From NCBI GenBank assembly GCA_938084055.1, contig CALKDK010000009.1:62001-126000 (forward strand): a stretch of 64,000 bases of DNA. Direction: 5' to 3'. This document shows positions 31,633-40,939 of this stretch, one piece after another. Origin of the DNA: an uncultured Luminiphilus sp. Lineage in GTDB: Bacteria; Pseudomonadota; Gammaproteobacteria; Pseudomonadales; Halieaceae. Numbering within the stretch: position 1 is the stretch's first letter; each line of letters starts with the position of its first letter. A program made the translations under genes and the position numbers. Below the pieces are notes generated by a model. The model ran no database searches, was not told the DNA's origin, and worked only from the letters and a program-made list of their open reading frames with translations.

Positions 31633-33627
31633 ATGCTGAACACCGATGCCATGGCCCAGCTAAAGGGGCTGAAACAGCAGATTGAAGCTCAGAAAGAATA
31701 TGCCGAAGCGACTGTAAAGGGGACTCAAAACCGTTACGGCTTTGCCATTGTGGATGACGGACGCGAGATTTTCATCCCGCCAGACGAAATGCTCAAGGCG
31801 CTGCCGGGCGACCGGGTCCGTATCTGTATCCGGCCGGCCAGCCAGAAGGGCAAGGGTGGCAAATCCCAAGATGGTCGGACCGTGGCGGATATTGAGGGGT
31901 TGGTCAACACCTCCCTCGATCGCTTCGTCGGTTCAATCGTAACCAAAGGTAAAGCCGTCTTTGTCGCTCCCGACCTCGCCGACCTAAAGCGGTGGCTGTT
32001 CATACCCCCCCACGCCCGAAATGGCGCCAAAACCGGAGACCGCGTTGAATGCGCACTGCTGCGTCACCCGATTAAGGACGGCAAACCCTCCGCCAAGGTC
32101 ATTTCCGTCATAGGACATCCCAACGAGCCGGGCATAGAAAACAGCTACTGCGCGGCCCGGGCGGGACTTTCCCCGGCCTGGTCTGAGAAAGACTCAGCCA
32201 GCTGGGTGACCTTCGCATCGCAGCGTTCGCCGCTGGAAGAGGACGACCGGACCGACTATAGCGATTTGAATTTTGTCTCCATTGACGCGGCACGCACGCA
32301 GGACATCGATGATGCCCTCTACGCCGAAGTCACGGCCGAAGGCTGGACGCTGTATGTGGCGGTCGCCGACCCCACCGCATTCCTCGACGGCATGGAGGGA
32401 TTGGACGAGGCGCTGATGGCCCGGGGTACGTCGGTGTACTTTCACGGTGACGTCATTCCCATGTTGCCAGAGGCCATCGGGAAAGAATTCTGCGCGCTGG
32501 CAGAGGGCGAACTGAGACCCGCACTGGTCTGTAAATTGAAGGTCAGTGACAACGGTAAGGTAGGTGATTATGAGTTCATCAGGGCAATCATCCAGTCGAA
32601 AGCCAAGCTGAGTTACGCCGCGGTAGACCGGTATGTAACCGGCCACAATGACCAACTGATTGCCTGGTCCAACCCCCTGGAGGCCTTGGTCCAGGCCTAT
32701 CGCGCGCTGAGGAGCTACCGGGAACAGCATGAACTGGTGATGGAAGACCGGCAGGAATACCGATGGCAACTCAACGAGGAGCGCCAGATTGGCACTGTCG
32801 AAACATTTGAAAAAATGGCCTCACAACATCTGGTCGAAGAGTGCATGATCGCCGGCAATCGCTGCGCAGCGCATTTTCTCGCCATGGCGGAGGCCACTGG
32901 ACCCTTCGTAGTACACCCGGGGTTTCGCAAGGACCGCACAGCCGAGGCTCAGGAATTTCTCAAGCGCTACTTACCCGACCTCACCGATACACCGGTACAA
33001 ACCCTCGACGGCTACCAAAAGGTGTTTACGGCGCTGAATGCACCGCACAGCCTGCCGCTGCGGGGGATGGTCAACAGACTGCTCACCCGCGCAGTGTTCA
33101 GCAAATCACCGGCTGAACACATGGGGATGGCCCTGCCGGCCTACACCAATTTCACCTCGCCACTGCGCAAGTACATCGACTTTTTGGTCCACCGTCAGAT
33201 CAAGGAGATTCTTGCCGGACGACCGGGGAACAGGGTCAACGACGCTCAGCTCGAAGGTTGCGCAGCCGCCATCACGCGCAGCCGTGCCGCAACCCTCGCC
33301 GCGGAGCGCTGGCTGACCGCCAATTTCCTGAACCGGTGCCAGTCAGAGGGGCAGACCCAATACAGCGGTGAAATTTGTCACGTGACCAGCGCTGGCTTCA
33401 CGGTTCGGCTCGCCGGCCTGGGACTCGAGGGCCAGGTCGACTTGCGCAAGGATCCGGAAAAATTCAGTTTTGACAAATGGACGGCAAGCCTGACGTCGAC
33501 GACGCGCCGACTTCAGCTGGGACAGACGGTCGCGGTGGTTTACCGAGGCACGCCCGAGGTAAGCAGCGGCCAACTGCCCCTGTTTGAGCTTGAACCCGGG
33601 TGTGCACTCAAGTCACCCAAGGACTAA
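31633..33627 (+). CDS. rnb: RNase II family 3'-5' exoribonuclease
   Basis: The 664-aa enzyme has two cold-shock domains (about 20-150), the RNB catalytic domain with SIDAARTQDIDDALYA (metal-binding Asp cluster near residues 215-225), and a C-terminal S1 domain (about 565-645). Length and the absence of a lysine-rich tail fit RNase II rather than RNase R. It degrades single-stranded RNA processively. YTNFTSPLRKYIDFLVHRQI is the usual RNB signature. Confidence 0.9.
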   Translation: MLNTDAMAQLKGLKQQIEAQKEYAEATVKGTQNRYGFAIVDDGREIFIPPDEMLKALPGDRVRICIRPASQKGKGGKSQDGRTVADIEGLVNTSLDRFVGSIVTKGKAVFVAPDLADLKRWLFIPPHARNGAKTGDRVECALLRHPIKDGKPSAKVISVIGHPNEPGIENSYCAARAGLSPAWSEKDSASWVTFASQRSPLEEDDRTDYSDLNFVSIDAARTQDIDDALYAEVTAEGWTLYVAVADPTAFLDGMEGLDEALMARGTSVYFHGDVIPMLPEAIGKEFCALAEGELRPALVCKLKVSDNGKVGDYEFIRAIIQSKAKLSYAAVDRYVTGHNDQLIAWSNPLEALVQAYRALRSYREQHELVMEDRQEYRWQLNEERQIGTVETFEKMASQHLVEECMIAGNRCAAHFLAMAEATGPFVVHPGFRKDRTAEAQEFLKRYLPDLTDTPVQTLDGYQKVFTALNAPHSLPLRGMVNRLLTRAVFSKSPAEHMGMALPAYTNFTSPLRKYIDFLVHRQIKEILAGRPGNRVNDAQLEGCAAAITRSRAATLAAERWLTANFLNRCQSEGQTQYSGEICHVTSAGFTVRLAGLGLEGQVDLRKDPEKFSFDKWTASLTSTTRRLQLGQTVAVVYRGTPEVSSGQLPLFELEPGCALKSPKD

Positions 33628-33699
33628 CGCAACGATGTTTAACTGCTGGTGTTGGCCCGAGCCCCTGACCGCACTGCACCTTTTATCAAGGAGACCCCA

Positions 33700-35097
33700 A
33701 TGACCCCGTGCTTGCCGGTGAAAACCCTTTTTTCCGATGCGGCAAATATTGGTCAGAACGTCACCGTTAAGGGCTGGCTGCGTAGCAAACGCGATTCCAA
33801 GGCGGGCATATCGTTTCTCGCCATCCACGATGGCACCCACTTTGATGCCATTCAGGCGGTCGTACCCAACACCCTGGATAACTACGCGGCGGAGATCCTG
33901 CCGCTGAGCACAGGCTGCGCTGTGGAGGTAACGGGGCAACTGGTGGTTTCAGAAGGCAAAGGCCAGTCGGTGGAGATCCAGGCGACCCATGTCGTGGTGG
34001 TCGGTGGCGTCGATGATCCCGAGAGCTATCCAATCGCCAAAAAAAGGCACAGCTTCGAGTACCTGCGTACCCAGGCTCACCTGAGAACCCGAACCAACAC
34101 CTTTGGGGCGATCACACGGGTACGCCATGTGCTGGCCCGTGCCATTCACGAGTTTTTTCATCGCGAGGGTTTCTACTGGGTCAACACACCGATCATCACC
34201 GCCAGTGACTGCGAAGGCGCCGGCGAATTATTTCGCGTCAGTACCCTCGACTACGCTAACCTGCCGCGCAAGCCCGACGGCAGCGTCGATTACAGCGAAG
34301 ATTTTTTTGGTAGTGAGGCCTTCCTCACGGTGTCCGGTCAGCTTGCGGTCGAGTCGCATTGCCTCTCGATGTCGAAGGTCTACACCTTTGGTCCAACCTT
34401 CCGTGCGGAAAACTCCCACACCTCGCGCCACCTCGCAGAGTTTTGGATGGTCGAACCCGAGATCGCCTTTGCCGACCTCGATGACAATGCCGACCTTGCC
34501 GAGGCGCTATTGCGACACATCATCGCTGAAGTTTTGGCGTGCTGCGCCGATGACATGGCCTTTTTCCAGCAGCGCATCGACAACACGGTCCTCGAACGAC
34601 TGGAGGGTATCGTGGCTTCAAACTTCGAACGTATGAGCTACTCCGAAGCGATCGACATACTAAAGAGGTGCAATGAATCCTTTGAGTTTCCAGTGCATTG
34701 GGGTGTGGATATGGCCTCAGAGCACGAGCGTTTCCTCGCTGAAAAGCACGTCGGGCGACCCATCGTGGTGACCGATTACCCTGCCGAGATCAAAGCGTTT
34801 TACATGCGCCTCAATGACGATGGCAAAACGGTGGCCGCCATGGACGTGCTGGCTCCCGGTATTGGGGAAATCATCGGCGGCAGCCAGCGCGAGGAGCGGC
34901 TGGATGTACTGGACAGTCGAATGGACAGTGCGCTCCGCGAAGATCTCTGGTGGTACCGCGATCTCAGGCGCTACGGCACCGTGCCCCATGCAGGATTCGG
35001 TTTGGGATTTGAACGGTTGCTGGCCTACATCACGGGCATGGAAAACGTCCGCGACGTCATTCCCTTCCCGCGTACGCCCGGCCACGCCGATTTCTGA
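33700..35097 (+). CDS. asnS: asparaginyl-tRNA synthetase
   Basis: The 465-aa class IIb enzyme has an OB-fold anticodon domain ([16 protein letters not shown]), motif 2 region [20 protein letters not shown], and motif 3 in [19 protein letters not shown], ending RTPGHADF as asparaginyl enzymes do. ATG 33700 has AAGGAG upstream and aligns with family starts; the frame opens 17 codons earlier. It follows rnb by 72 bp and may share its transcript. Confidence 0.97.
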   Translation: MTPCLPVKTLFSDAANIGQNVTVKGWLRSKRDSKAGISFLAIHDGTHFDAIQAVVPNTLDNYAAEILPLSTGCAVEVTGQLVVSEGKGQSVEIQATHVVVVGGVDDPESYPIAKKRHSFEYLRTQAHLRTRTNTFGAITRVRHVLARAIHEFFHREGFYWVNTPIITASDCEGAGELFRVSTLDYANLPRKPDGSVDYSEDFFGSEAFLTVSGQLAVESHCLSMSKVYTFGPTFRAENSHTSRHLAEFWMVEPEIAFADLDDNADLAEALLRHIIAEVLACCADDMAFFQQRIDNTVLERLEGIVASNFERMSYSEAIDILKRCNESFEFPVHWGVDMASEHERFLAEKHVGRPIVVTDYPAEIKAFYMRLNDDGKTVAAMDVLAPGIGEIIGGSQREERLDVLDSRMDSALREDLWWYRDLRRYGTVPHAGFGLGFERLLAYITGMENVRDVIPFPRTPGHADF

Positions 35098-35222
35098 TCC
35101 TCCCAGACACCACCCAGGTTATTGAGTTGACGCCGGCTGTCGGTGGGGCCGGTGGTGAGCGGCACACTCAGGCTTTTACTTTCAAGGCGCTCCTGACCCG
35201 CGCCCTGTGATGCTGGTAAAAC

Positions 35223-36026
35223 CTAGCGGCCGCGCTGTTTTCTTGGCCGTCGCTCGAGGTGATTGTGGAGCGCAATGTAAGCCTGGGTGAGCTTGTGACG
35301 GGGCGCGAGATGAATCAGCGGCCGCATTTCGTGGTGGGATTCGCGCATCTTGACAGAGCTGTTGAGGAATCTGTCTATTACAGGAAACCCCTCATCGGCA
35401 AGATCCGCGACGAGCTCCCCGGGGAGCCTGGCCTGACTGTTGAACTGATTGATCACAATTCCCTCCACCTGGAGCTCAGGATTGTGGTCCTCCTGAAGTT
35501 CTTCAATGTTCACCATCAATTCATAGAGACTCTGGCGCGCAAACGAATCGCAATCGAAGGGTATCAGGACGCGATCTGCCGCAATCAGTGCCGACTTGGA
35601 ATAAAAATTGAAGCTGGGCGGCGTGTCGATATAAATCCGGTCATATTCTCCCGCGAGCTTTTCCAGCGCATCGCGTAGCTTGTAAATTTTATACCGGGCC
35701 TCCAGCTCTTTTTCGATCTCGCGGAGGTAGGGGCTCGAAGGGAGCAGGAACAGATTTTCAAAGGGCGTTTCCCAGACAAAGGCGTCGGGGTTCTGGCGCA
35801 TTTTGCGCGGACCCACCGTCTGTTTGAACAGACCCGACACGCCCTGCGCCTCGGCGGGATACTGCTCCGCATCCACCTCACCCACCAGATAGTGGGTTGA
35901 ATTTCCCTGCACATCCAAATCAATCACGAGGGTCCGCAGTCCCTGGCTGGCGCCGATCGCAGCGAGGTTGCAGGTAATCGAGGTCTTGCCCACCCCGCCC
36001 TTCTGATTGAAAACAACGCGATTCAT
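35223..36026 (-). CDS. ParA-family ATPase (orphan)
   Basis: The 267-aa protein has the deviant Walker A NQKGGVGKTSITCNLA, DLDVQGNSTHYL, and the Walker B region RIYIDTPPSFNF. It ends with a basic tail. It resembles chromosomal ParA/Soj-like partition or positioning ATPases, but no parB or parS-like gene lies nearby, so it may position some other cargo. It stands alone between convergent asnS and divergent cinA. Confidence 0.88.
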   Translation of the reverse strand: MNRVVFNQKGGVGKTSITCNLAAIGASQGLRTLVIDLDVQGNSTHYLVGEVDAEQYPAEAQGVSGLFKQTVGPRKMRQNPDAFVWETPFENLFLLPSSPYLREIEKELEARYKIYKLRDALEKLAGEYDRIYIDTPPSFNFYSKSALIAADRVLIPFDCDSFARQSLYELMVNIEELQEDHNPELQVEGIVINQFNSQARLPGELVADLADEGFPVIDRFLNSSVKMRESHHEMRPLIHLAPRHKLTQAYIALHNHLERRPRKQRGR

Positions 36027-36053
36027 GATTGCTCCGGGAAAACAACGTAAGCG

Positions 36054-36076
36054 CCGTAGTTTAGACCATCCTACGG
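36054..36076. repeat. inverted repeat upstream of parA-like gene
   Basis: CCGTAG (36054-36059) and CTACGG (36071-36076) form a six-base inverted repeat with an 11-bp spacer, in the 124-bp region between divergent parA-like and cinA genes. The position suits an operator or autoregulatory site, but it may be chance. Confidence 0.3.
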
Positions 36077-36150
36077 GCCGCTAAACACATGGGCAGCATG
36101 GGTTTAACGCCATGGTCGCGCTATCCTTGGCGACCACAGGAGACCTTAGT

Positions 36151-37422
36151 ATGGATACACCTCAACTAGCCCTGTTGCTCACGGGCAACGAACTGATGTC
36201 GGGCGATACCGTTGACAGCAACTCAGCCCTGATCGCCGCCCACCTGGGCGATGCCGGCATGGAGGTCGGTGAAAAGTGTACCGTAGGCGATGAGCCCGAC
36301 AAGCTCCTGGCGTCACTTGATCGACTGACCCGCGCCTATCCGGCAGTGGTCATTAATGGCGGGTTGGGCCCCACGCGGGATGACCTGACCAGCGAAGTAG
36401 TGGCAAAGCTTGCCGGGGTTGCTTTGGTTGAGAACCCCGAGGCCCTGGCCCATGTGGAGAGCTGGTGCAGTCGCAGACGAATAACCCCCAATCCCGCCAA
36501 CCTGAAGCAGGCGTTGGTGCCCCAGGGCAGTGCGCTGATTGACAACCCCCGGGGCAGTGCCCTGGGTTTCGCACTGGAAGTCAATGGGTGCCTGGTCTTG
36601 ACCACACCGGGCGTACCCAGCGAACTGGCCGCCATGATGCAGGAGCTGGTCGAAAAACTTGGTGTGCAGCTGGGCGGCACGTCACGGCATATCAAGCGGC
36701 TGCAGACCTTCGGTATTGGCGAATCTTCTGTGGAGGAGCGTGTCAAGGAGTTCGGGGCAGACTGGCCCGATAGGGTCTCACTGGGGTTCCGGGCAGGCAT
36801 GCCACAGCTGGAGCTGAAGCTGAGCGTGGATTCGGAGCAGGACCTTCCGGAACAACGCCATGCCATGGCCATGCTGGACGCGGCATTTGGTGACCACATT
36901 CTTGGTGAGGGGGATACCCGACTGGCGGCCCGCTTGCAGGACGTCCTCCGGGAGCAGGGTAAGTCCATGACCACGGCAGAGTCATGCACTGGCGGCCTGA
37001 TTGCCTCCATGATGACCCGGGAACCGGGATCGTCCCACGTCTTTGGGACAGGGTTTGTCACCTATGCCAACGCCGCAAAGCAGGATCAGCTGGGCGTGCC
37101 CGAGACCACACTGGAAACCCATGGCGCGGTCAGTGAGCCGGTGGTGGTGGCCATGCTGAGAGGCGCGCTCAGTCGCTCGGGCGCGGACATTGGAGTTGCT
37201 GTTTCCGGGATAGCCGGCCCCGGTGGGGCAAGCGAGGACAAACCCCAGGGCACCGTCTGGTTGGCTTGGGGCACTTCTGAGGACCTGCGCACCCATTGCG
37301 CGGTTGTCTCAGGCTCACGGAGCCTGTTCCAGAATGTGGTTGCAGCCGCTGGTCTTGACCTGCTCAGGCGCCACCTGCTGCAACTACCGCCCCTGCCCCA
37401 CTATTTTAGCCGCCAGGCGTAA
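36151..37422 (+). CDS. cinA: CinA-family nicotinamide mononucleotide deamidase
   Basis: The 423-aa protein has an N-terminal molybdopterin-binding-like domain (LLTGNELMSGDTVDSN, NGGLGPTRDDLTSE) and a C-terminal CinA amidohydrolase domain with TTAESCTGGLIASMM and VSGIAGPGGASEDKPQGTVW. Family members hydrolyse NMN in pyridine-nucleotide salvage and may have ADP-ribose pyrophosphatase activity. ATG 36151 has CAGGAGA upstream and begins at the conserved part. Confidence 0.93.
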   Translation: MDTPQLALLLTGNELMSGDTVDSNSALIAAHLGDAGMEVGEKCTVGDEPDKLLASLDRLTRAYPAVVINGGLGPTRDDLTSEVVAKLAGVALVENPEALAHVESWCSRRRITPNPANLKQALVPQGSALIDNPRGSALGFALEVNGCLVLTTPGVPSELAAMMQELVEKLGVQLGGTSRHIKRLQTFGIGESSVEERVKEFGADWPDRVSLGFRAGMPQLELKLSVDSEQDLPEQRHAMAMLDAAFGDHILGEGDTRLAARLQDVLREQGKSMTTAESCTGGLIASMMTREPGSSHVFGTGFVTYANAAKQDQLGVPETTLETHGAVSEPVVVAMLRGALSRSGADIGVAVSGIAGPGGASEDKPQGTVWLAWGTSEDLRTHCAVVSGSRSLFQNVVAAAGLDLLRRHLLQLPPLPHYFSRQA

Positions 37423-37455
37423 GGAATCGACGCAGGTGGCCCGGGGGATCTCGCT

Positions 37456-38091
37456 TTAAGGTTGCAGGCGGGTAACGTCCCAACCCGCGTCGTTGCGACG
37501 GTAGCGAAACCGGTCGTGCAGGCGGTGTTCACCGCCCTGCCAAAACTCGACCTGCTCCGGAACCAGACGATAGCCACCCCAGTGGGGCGGGCGGGGAATG
37601 TCGGCGTCGCCATAGCTATTTTCCATCTCCCGATACTGGCTGACCAACTCGGACCGGCTCTCGATAGGTTGACTCTGCCTTGAGGCCCAAGCGCCCAACT
37701 GGCTGGCGCGGGGTCGCGTAGCGAAATAAGCATCACTCTCGACCGGGCTGACTTTGAGCACATGTCCGGACACGGTGACCTGACGATCGAGTTCATTCCA
37801 CGGGAAAAGCAGGGCTGCGCGGTCGTCCTCCAGCAGGGCCTGCGCCTTGTTGCTTTCATAATTTGAAAAGAATACGAAACCCTTCTCGCTGACTCCTTTC
37901 ATCAGTACGATTCGCTGCCAGAGCAGGCCATCCACCTCACTGGTGGCGAGTACCGCAGCAGTCGGATCCTTCAAACCGGCGTCAATGGCCTGGTCCTGCC
38001 ACAGGGCAAATAATCCAAGGGGGTCCGGGGTCAAGGCGTCGCTGCGCAACCCACCAAGGACATAATCCCGTCGATGATCGTCGTAGTTCAT
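37456..38091 (-). CDS. pdxH: pyridoxamine 5'-phosphate oxidase
   Basis: The 211-aa FMN enzyme makes pyridoxal phosphate. Recognisable parts are DPTAAVLATSEVDGLLWQRI, VKGVSEKGFVFFSNYESNK-like FMN-binding strand, ESDAYFATRPRASQLGAWAS, and the C-terminal RLHDRFRYRRN followed by WDVTRLQP. Standard length. Convergent with cinA (33 bp) and divergent from ggt (126 bp). Confidence 0.96.
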   Translation of the reverse strand: MNYDDHRRDYVLGGLRSDALTPDPLGLFALWQDQAIDAGLKDPTAAVLATSEVDGLLWQRIVLMKGVSEKGFVFFSNYESNKAQALLEDDRAALLFPWNELDRQVTVSGHVLKVSPVESDAYFATRPRASQLGAWASRQSQPIESRSELVSQYREMENSYGDADIPRPPHWGGYRLVPEQVEFWQGGEHRLHDRFRYRRNDAGWDVTRLQP

Positions 38092-38217
38092 GGCTCACAC
38101 ATCCAGTTGCACACGGCGGTGGGTAGTGTAACCCGGTCGTTGCTCCTCGCAGATAGGGCTGGTCAGCGTCGCGTTTCCACGGTAATTTCCCAGCCCCGCA
38201 AATGATGGAGCCACGCA

Positions 38218-39951
38218 ATGCCGCGACGATGGATAACGGTTGTCCTGTGCCTTTTAATGTTTTTGGGAAATGCCACCATCCCACTGGCGAGCACTGAGGA
38301 GGACGCACCGCTCATCGACTTTCGCAGCCGCTTTGTACCCCTGGCGGCCAGGGGCAATATGGTGGCCGGTCCCGAACGGCTGGCGAGTGAAGCGGGACTT
38401 GCCATGCTGGCCCGGGGGGGTAATGCCGTCGATGCCGCAGTGGCAACCGGCTTTGCCCTGGCGGTCACCTTACCGAGGGCGGGTAACATCGGCGGGGGTG
38501 GATTCATGCTTATCCACCTGGCCGAGGAACGGCGCAATATTTTTATCGATTACCGTGAGACGGCACCCGCCGCCGCGACTCGAGACATGTTCCTGACACC
38601 TGAGGGTGAGGTCGACAAAGGCCGAGCCTATTTCAGTCATCTTTCCTCGGGGGTCCCGGGCACGGTGGCCGGTCTGATCCACGCCCTCGACCGGTATGGC
38701 ACATTACCCCTCAGCACCGTGATACAGCCGGCCATTGATCTGGCCCGGGATGGCTTCGTGATGGACATTACCCTGTTCCAGAACCTGTCAGCCAGGGCGG
38801 GGCGGCTGGCGAATAATCCGGAGACGGCGCGTATCTTCCTCCGCGACGGCAAGGCACCTCCCATCGGGTGGCGGTTCAAGCAACCCGACCTGGCGGCGAC
38901 CCTGCAGCGCATTGCAGACAATGGCCGGGACGGCTTTTATCGCGGGCAAACCGCCGCATTGATCGCCGCCGACATGGCCGCCAATGGCGGCCTGATTACC
39001 GAGGCAGACCTCGCCGGCTACCGCGCCATTGAACGCCAGCCCGTGACGGGCAGTTTCAGGGACTACACGGTGGTCTCGGCGCCACCGCCGTCCTCCGGCG
39101 GGATCCACATTATCCAGATGCTGAATATACTGGAGCCCTACCCCCTGGCCGACTGGGGACACAACTCGGCCAAGTATCTGCACCACGTGATCGAAGCCAT
39201 GAAACTGGCCTTTGCTGATCGCAGTGAGCACCTTGGCGATCCCGAACGCATGGAAGCACCGGTGGACTTTTTGCTGGACAAAAACTACGCCGCGACGCGA
39301 CGGGAGTTGATCAAACCCGAAGTGGCCACGCCCTCCAGTGAAATCGCGCCCGGCGTCATGCCGCCACCCGAGAGCCCGGACACGACACATTACTCGGTCG
39401 CCGACAGCGCAGGTAACGTAGTCAGCAATACCTATACCCTCAATTTCAGTTTCGGGTCTCACATCACCATTCCGGGTACGGGAATCCTGATGAATAACGA
39501 GATGGATGACTTTGCGGCGCGCCCGGGCTTCCCCAATGCCTACGGGCTGGTACAGGGGGAAACCAACGCTGTGGCCCCGGGTCGACGACCCCTCTCCTCG
39601 ATGACGCCCACACTGATCTTCAAGGAAGGGGCCCCCTGGCTTGCCACGGGTAGCCCGGGGGGATCGCTGATTATCACCACCGTTCTGCAAACCGTGCTCA
39701 ATGCGATGGCTTTCGATATGAACATCGCTGAAGCCGCTGCAGCCCCTCGAGCACATCACCAGTGGCTGCCTGATCGCGCTCTGGTCGAGCCCGGGGTCAG
39801 TCGAGATACCCTCGACCTGCTCCGTGGCATGGGGCACAACATAGAAGCCACCCGCCGCACGCTGGGCAGGACCAATTCAATACAGTTGGACGGCCCCTGG
39901 CGCTACGGCTATTCCGATTTGCGCAGGCCGGGGGGGCATGTGGCGCGGTAA
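38218..39951 (+). CDS. ggt: gamma-glutamyltranspeptidase
   Basis: The 577-aa secreted enzyme has a signal peptide (about 1-25) and the Ntn-hydrolase precursor fold. Self-cleavage should occur before Thr in SPDTTHYSVAD (near residue 390), giving large and small subunits. Conserved parts include ARGGNAVDAAVATGFAL, GNIGGGGFMLIHL and STPGGSLI-like TGSPGGSLIITTVLQ. It cleaves glutathione and gamma-glutamyl compounds in the periplasm. Confidence 0.94.
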   Translation: MPRRWITVVLCLLMFLGNATIPLASTEEDAPLIDFRSRFVPLAARGNMVAGPERLASEAGLAMLARGGNAVDAAVATGFALAVTLPRAGNIGGGGFMLIHLAEERRNIFIDYRETAPAAATRDMFLTPEGEVDKGRAYFSHLSSGVPGTVAGLIHALDRYGTLPLSTVIQPAIDLARDGFVMDITLFQNLSARAGRLANNPETARIFLRDGKAPPIGWRFKQPDLAATLQRIADNGRDGFYRGQTAALIAADMAANGGLITEADLAGYRAIERQPVTGSFRDYTVVSAPPPSSGGIHIIQMLNILEPYPLADWGHNSAKYLHHVIEAMKLAFADRSEHLGDPERMEAPVDFLLDKNYAATRRELIKPEVATPSSEIAPGVMPPPESPDTTHYSVADSAGNVVSNTYTLNFSFGSHITIPGTGILMNNEMDDFAARPGFPNAYGLVQGETNAVAPGRRPLSSMTPTLIFKEGAPWLATGSPGGSLIITTVLQTVLNAMAFDMNIAEAAAAPRAHHQWLPDRALVEPGVSRDTLDLLRGMGHNIEATRRTLGRTNSIQLDGPWRYGYSDLRRPGGHVAR

Positions 39952-39958
39952 ATCCGCG

Positions 39959-40786
39959 TCAAGATGCGTTTTCCGGGTCCACAGGCCGTGTCGCCCAGCC
40001 CTCTGGAAGTCGAACCTTCATAGTCTGGCGCGCCAGGGCGACGAGGTCACCATTACTGTCCCACAAATCTGCATCGGACTCGACAATGGAGTTGGTCAGG
40101 TGCCGCGAACGCATACGGCCCAGAATGGGACCAGCAGCAGGCCGTCTGCGGCACTGCACGGTGAGCTCGACGGTGGGCACCCAGCCATAGGGGCCAAACA
40201 GGGTGAACGGTGGGGGCGGCATAATGTCAGCAAACATGGTTAGGTCAATGGTATCGCTGGCCGCGCCGTCACGATGCTGCAACCAGCCCACGAACTCTCC
40301 TGTACCTGGGGCGGAACGCTCTTCAAATACCTCGCCGCCTTTGACGAGTCGCAGGTCAACGCGCTGGTGTATCTCCAGGGTGTTGGCACTCAGCCCATTG
40401 GTTTCGGCAAATGCGGGTGCCGCTGGCGGCCCGGCATTCACCCAGGTCTCTCCGGACAGCCGGTCCATGTCGGTGTACGCTGCGGTAGCGCGCACCTTGA
40501 GCTCCCCCTCCTGGTACAAACTCGCCGACCCGAAGCTGGTGCCCCTGCCCTGGCGCAAATTTTCCGTTTCAATTTGGCAGGGACCCAGCCGGCAGGGTGC
40601 GAGATAAAAGGCATTGATTGACAGAGGGTCGCGGTGCGGCAGCGCTTGGCGGAGCGCCTGAGCAATAACGGCGAGGACGTAACCGCCATTCATTGTTGAC
40701 CCAATTCGCCAGCCGCGGTGCAATTCAGCTTGCCAACGATGGTCTGCCAGGCGGCTTACAGCCGTGTCACGCTCGAACTGTCCCAC
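39959..40786 (-). CDS. acyl-CoA thioesterase family protein (double hotdog)
   Basis: The 275-aa protein has the double-hotdog thioesterase layout: GWRIGSTMNGGYVLAVIAQA, then SINAFYLAPCRLGPCQIETE and GRGTSFGSASLYQEGELKV in the first half, and a degenerate second hotdog (about 150-265). Such proteins hydrolyse acyl-CoA thioesters in the cytoplasm. Chain-length preference is not readable. It diverges from the large envelope operon. Confidence 0.85.
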   Translation of the reverse strand: MGQFERDTAVSRLADHRWQAELHRGWRIGSTMNGGYVLAVIAQALRQALPHRDPLSINAFYLAPCRLGPCQIETENLRQGRGTSFGSASLYQEGELKVRATAAYTDMDRLSGETWVNAGPPAAPAFAETNGLSANTLEIHQRVDLRLVKGGEVFEERSAPGTGEFVGWLQHRDGAASDTIDLTMFADIMPPPPFTLFGPYGWVPTVELTVQCRRRPAAGPILGRMRSRHLTNSIVESDADLWDSNGDLVALARQTMKVRLPEGWATRPVDPENAS

Positions 40787-40912
40787 AGGTGTCCTCTACT
40801 TTCAGTGCAAAAGGTGCTCCGGCAGGGCCTGCTGAGCGTATGGGTTAGTATACCTGTCAGATCCCGCCCCGGCCCATTTGGTCTCCGGCGGCGTGGTCTG
40901 GCTATACTTGGA

Positions 40913-40918
40913 ACGTAC
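40913..40918 (+). promoter_or_regulatory. weak candidate -10 for the 13-gene envelope operon
   Basis: TATACT lies 22 bp upstream of the first operon gene, in the intergenic region opposite the thioesterase gene. It matches the -10 consensus at five of six bases, but no good -35 is seen at 16-18 bp, so an activator or another start may be needed. Confidence 0.3.
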
Positions 40919-40939
40919 TGGAACGACGAGGCCTTGACC

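Noticed and set aside
35098-35222. Bidirectional terminator between asnS and the ParA gene
   Set aside because: A weak CCGGC/GCCGG stem without a T tract is not convincing.
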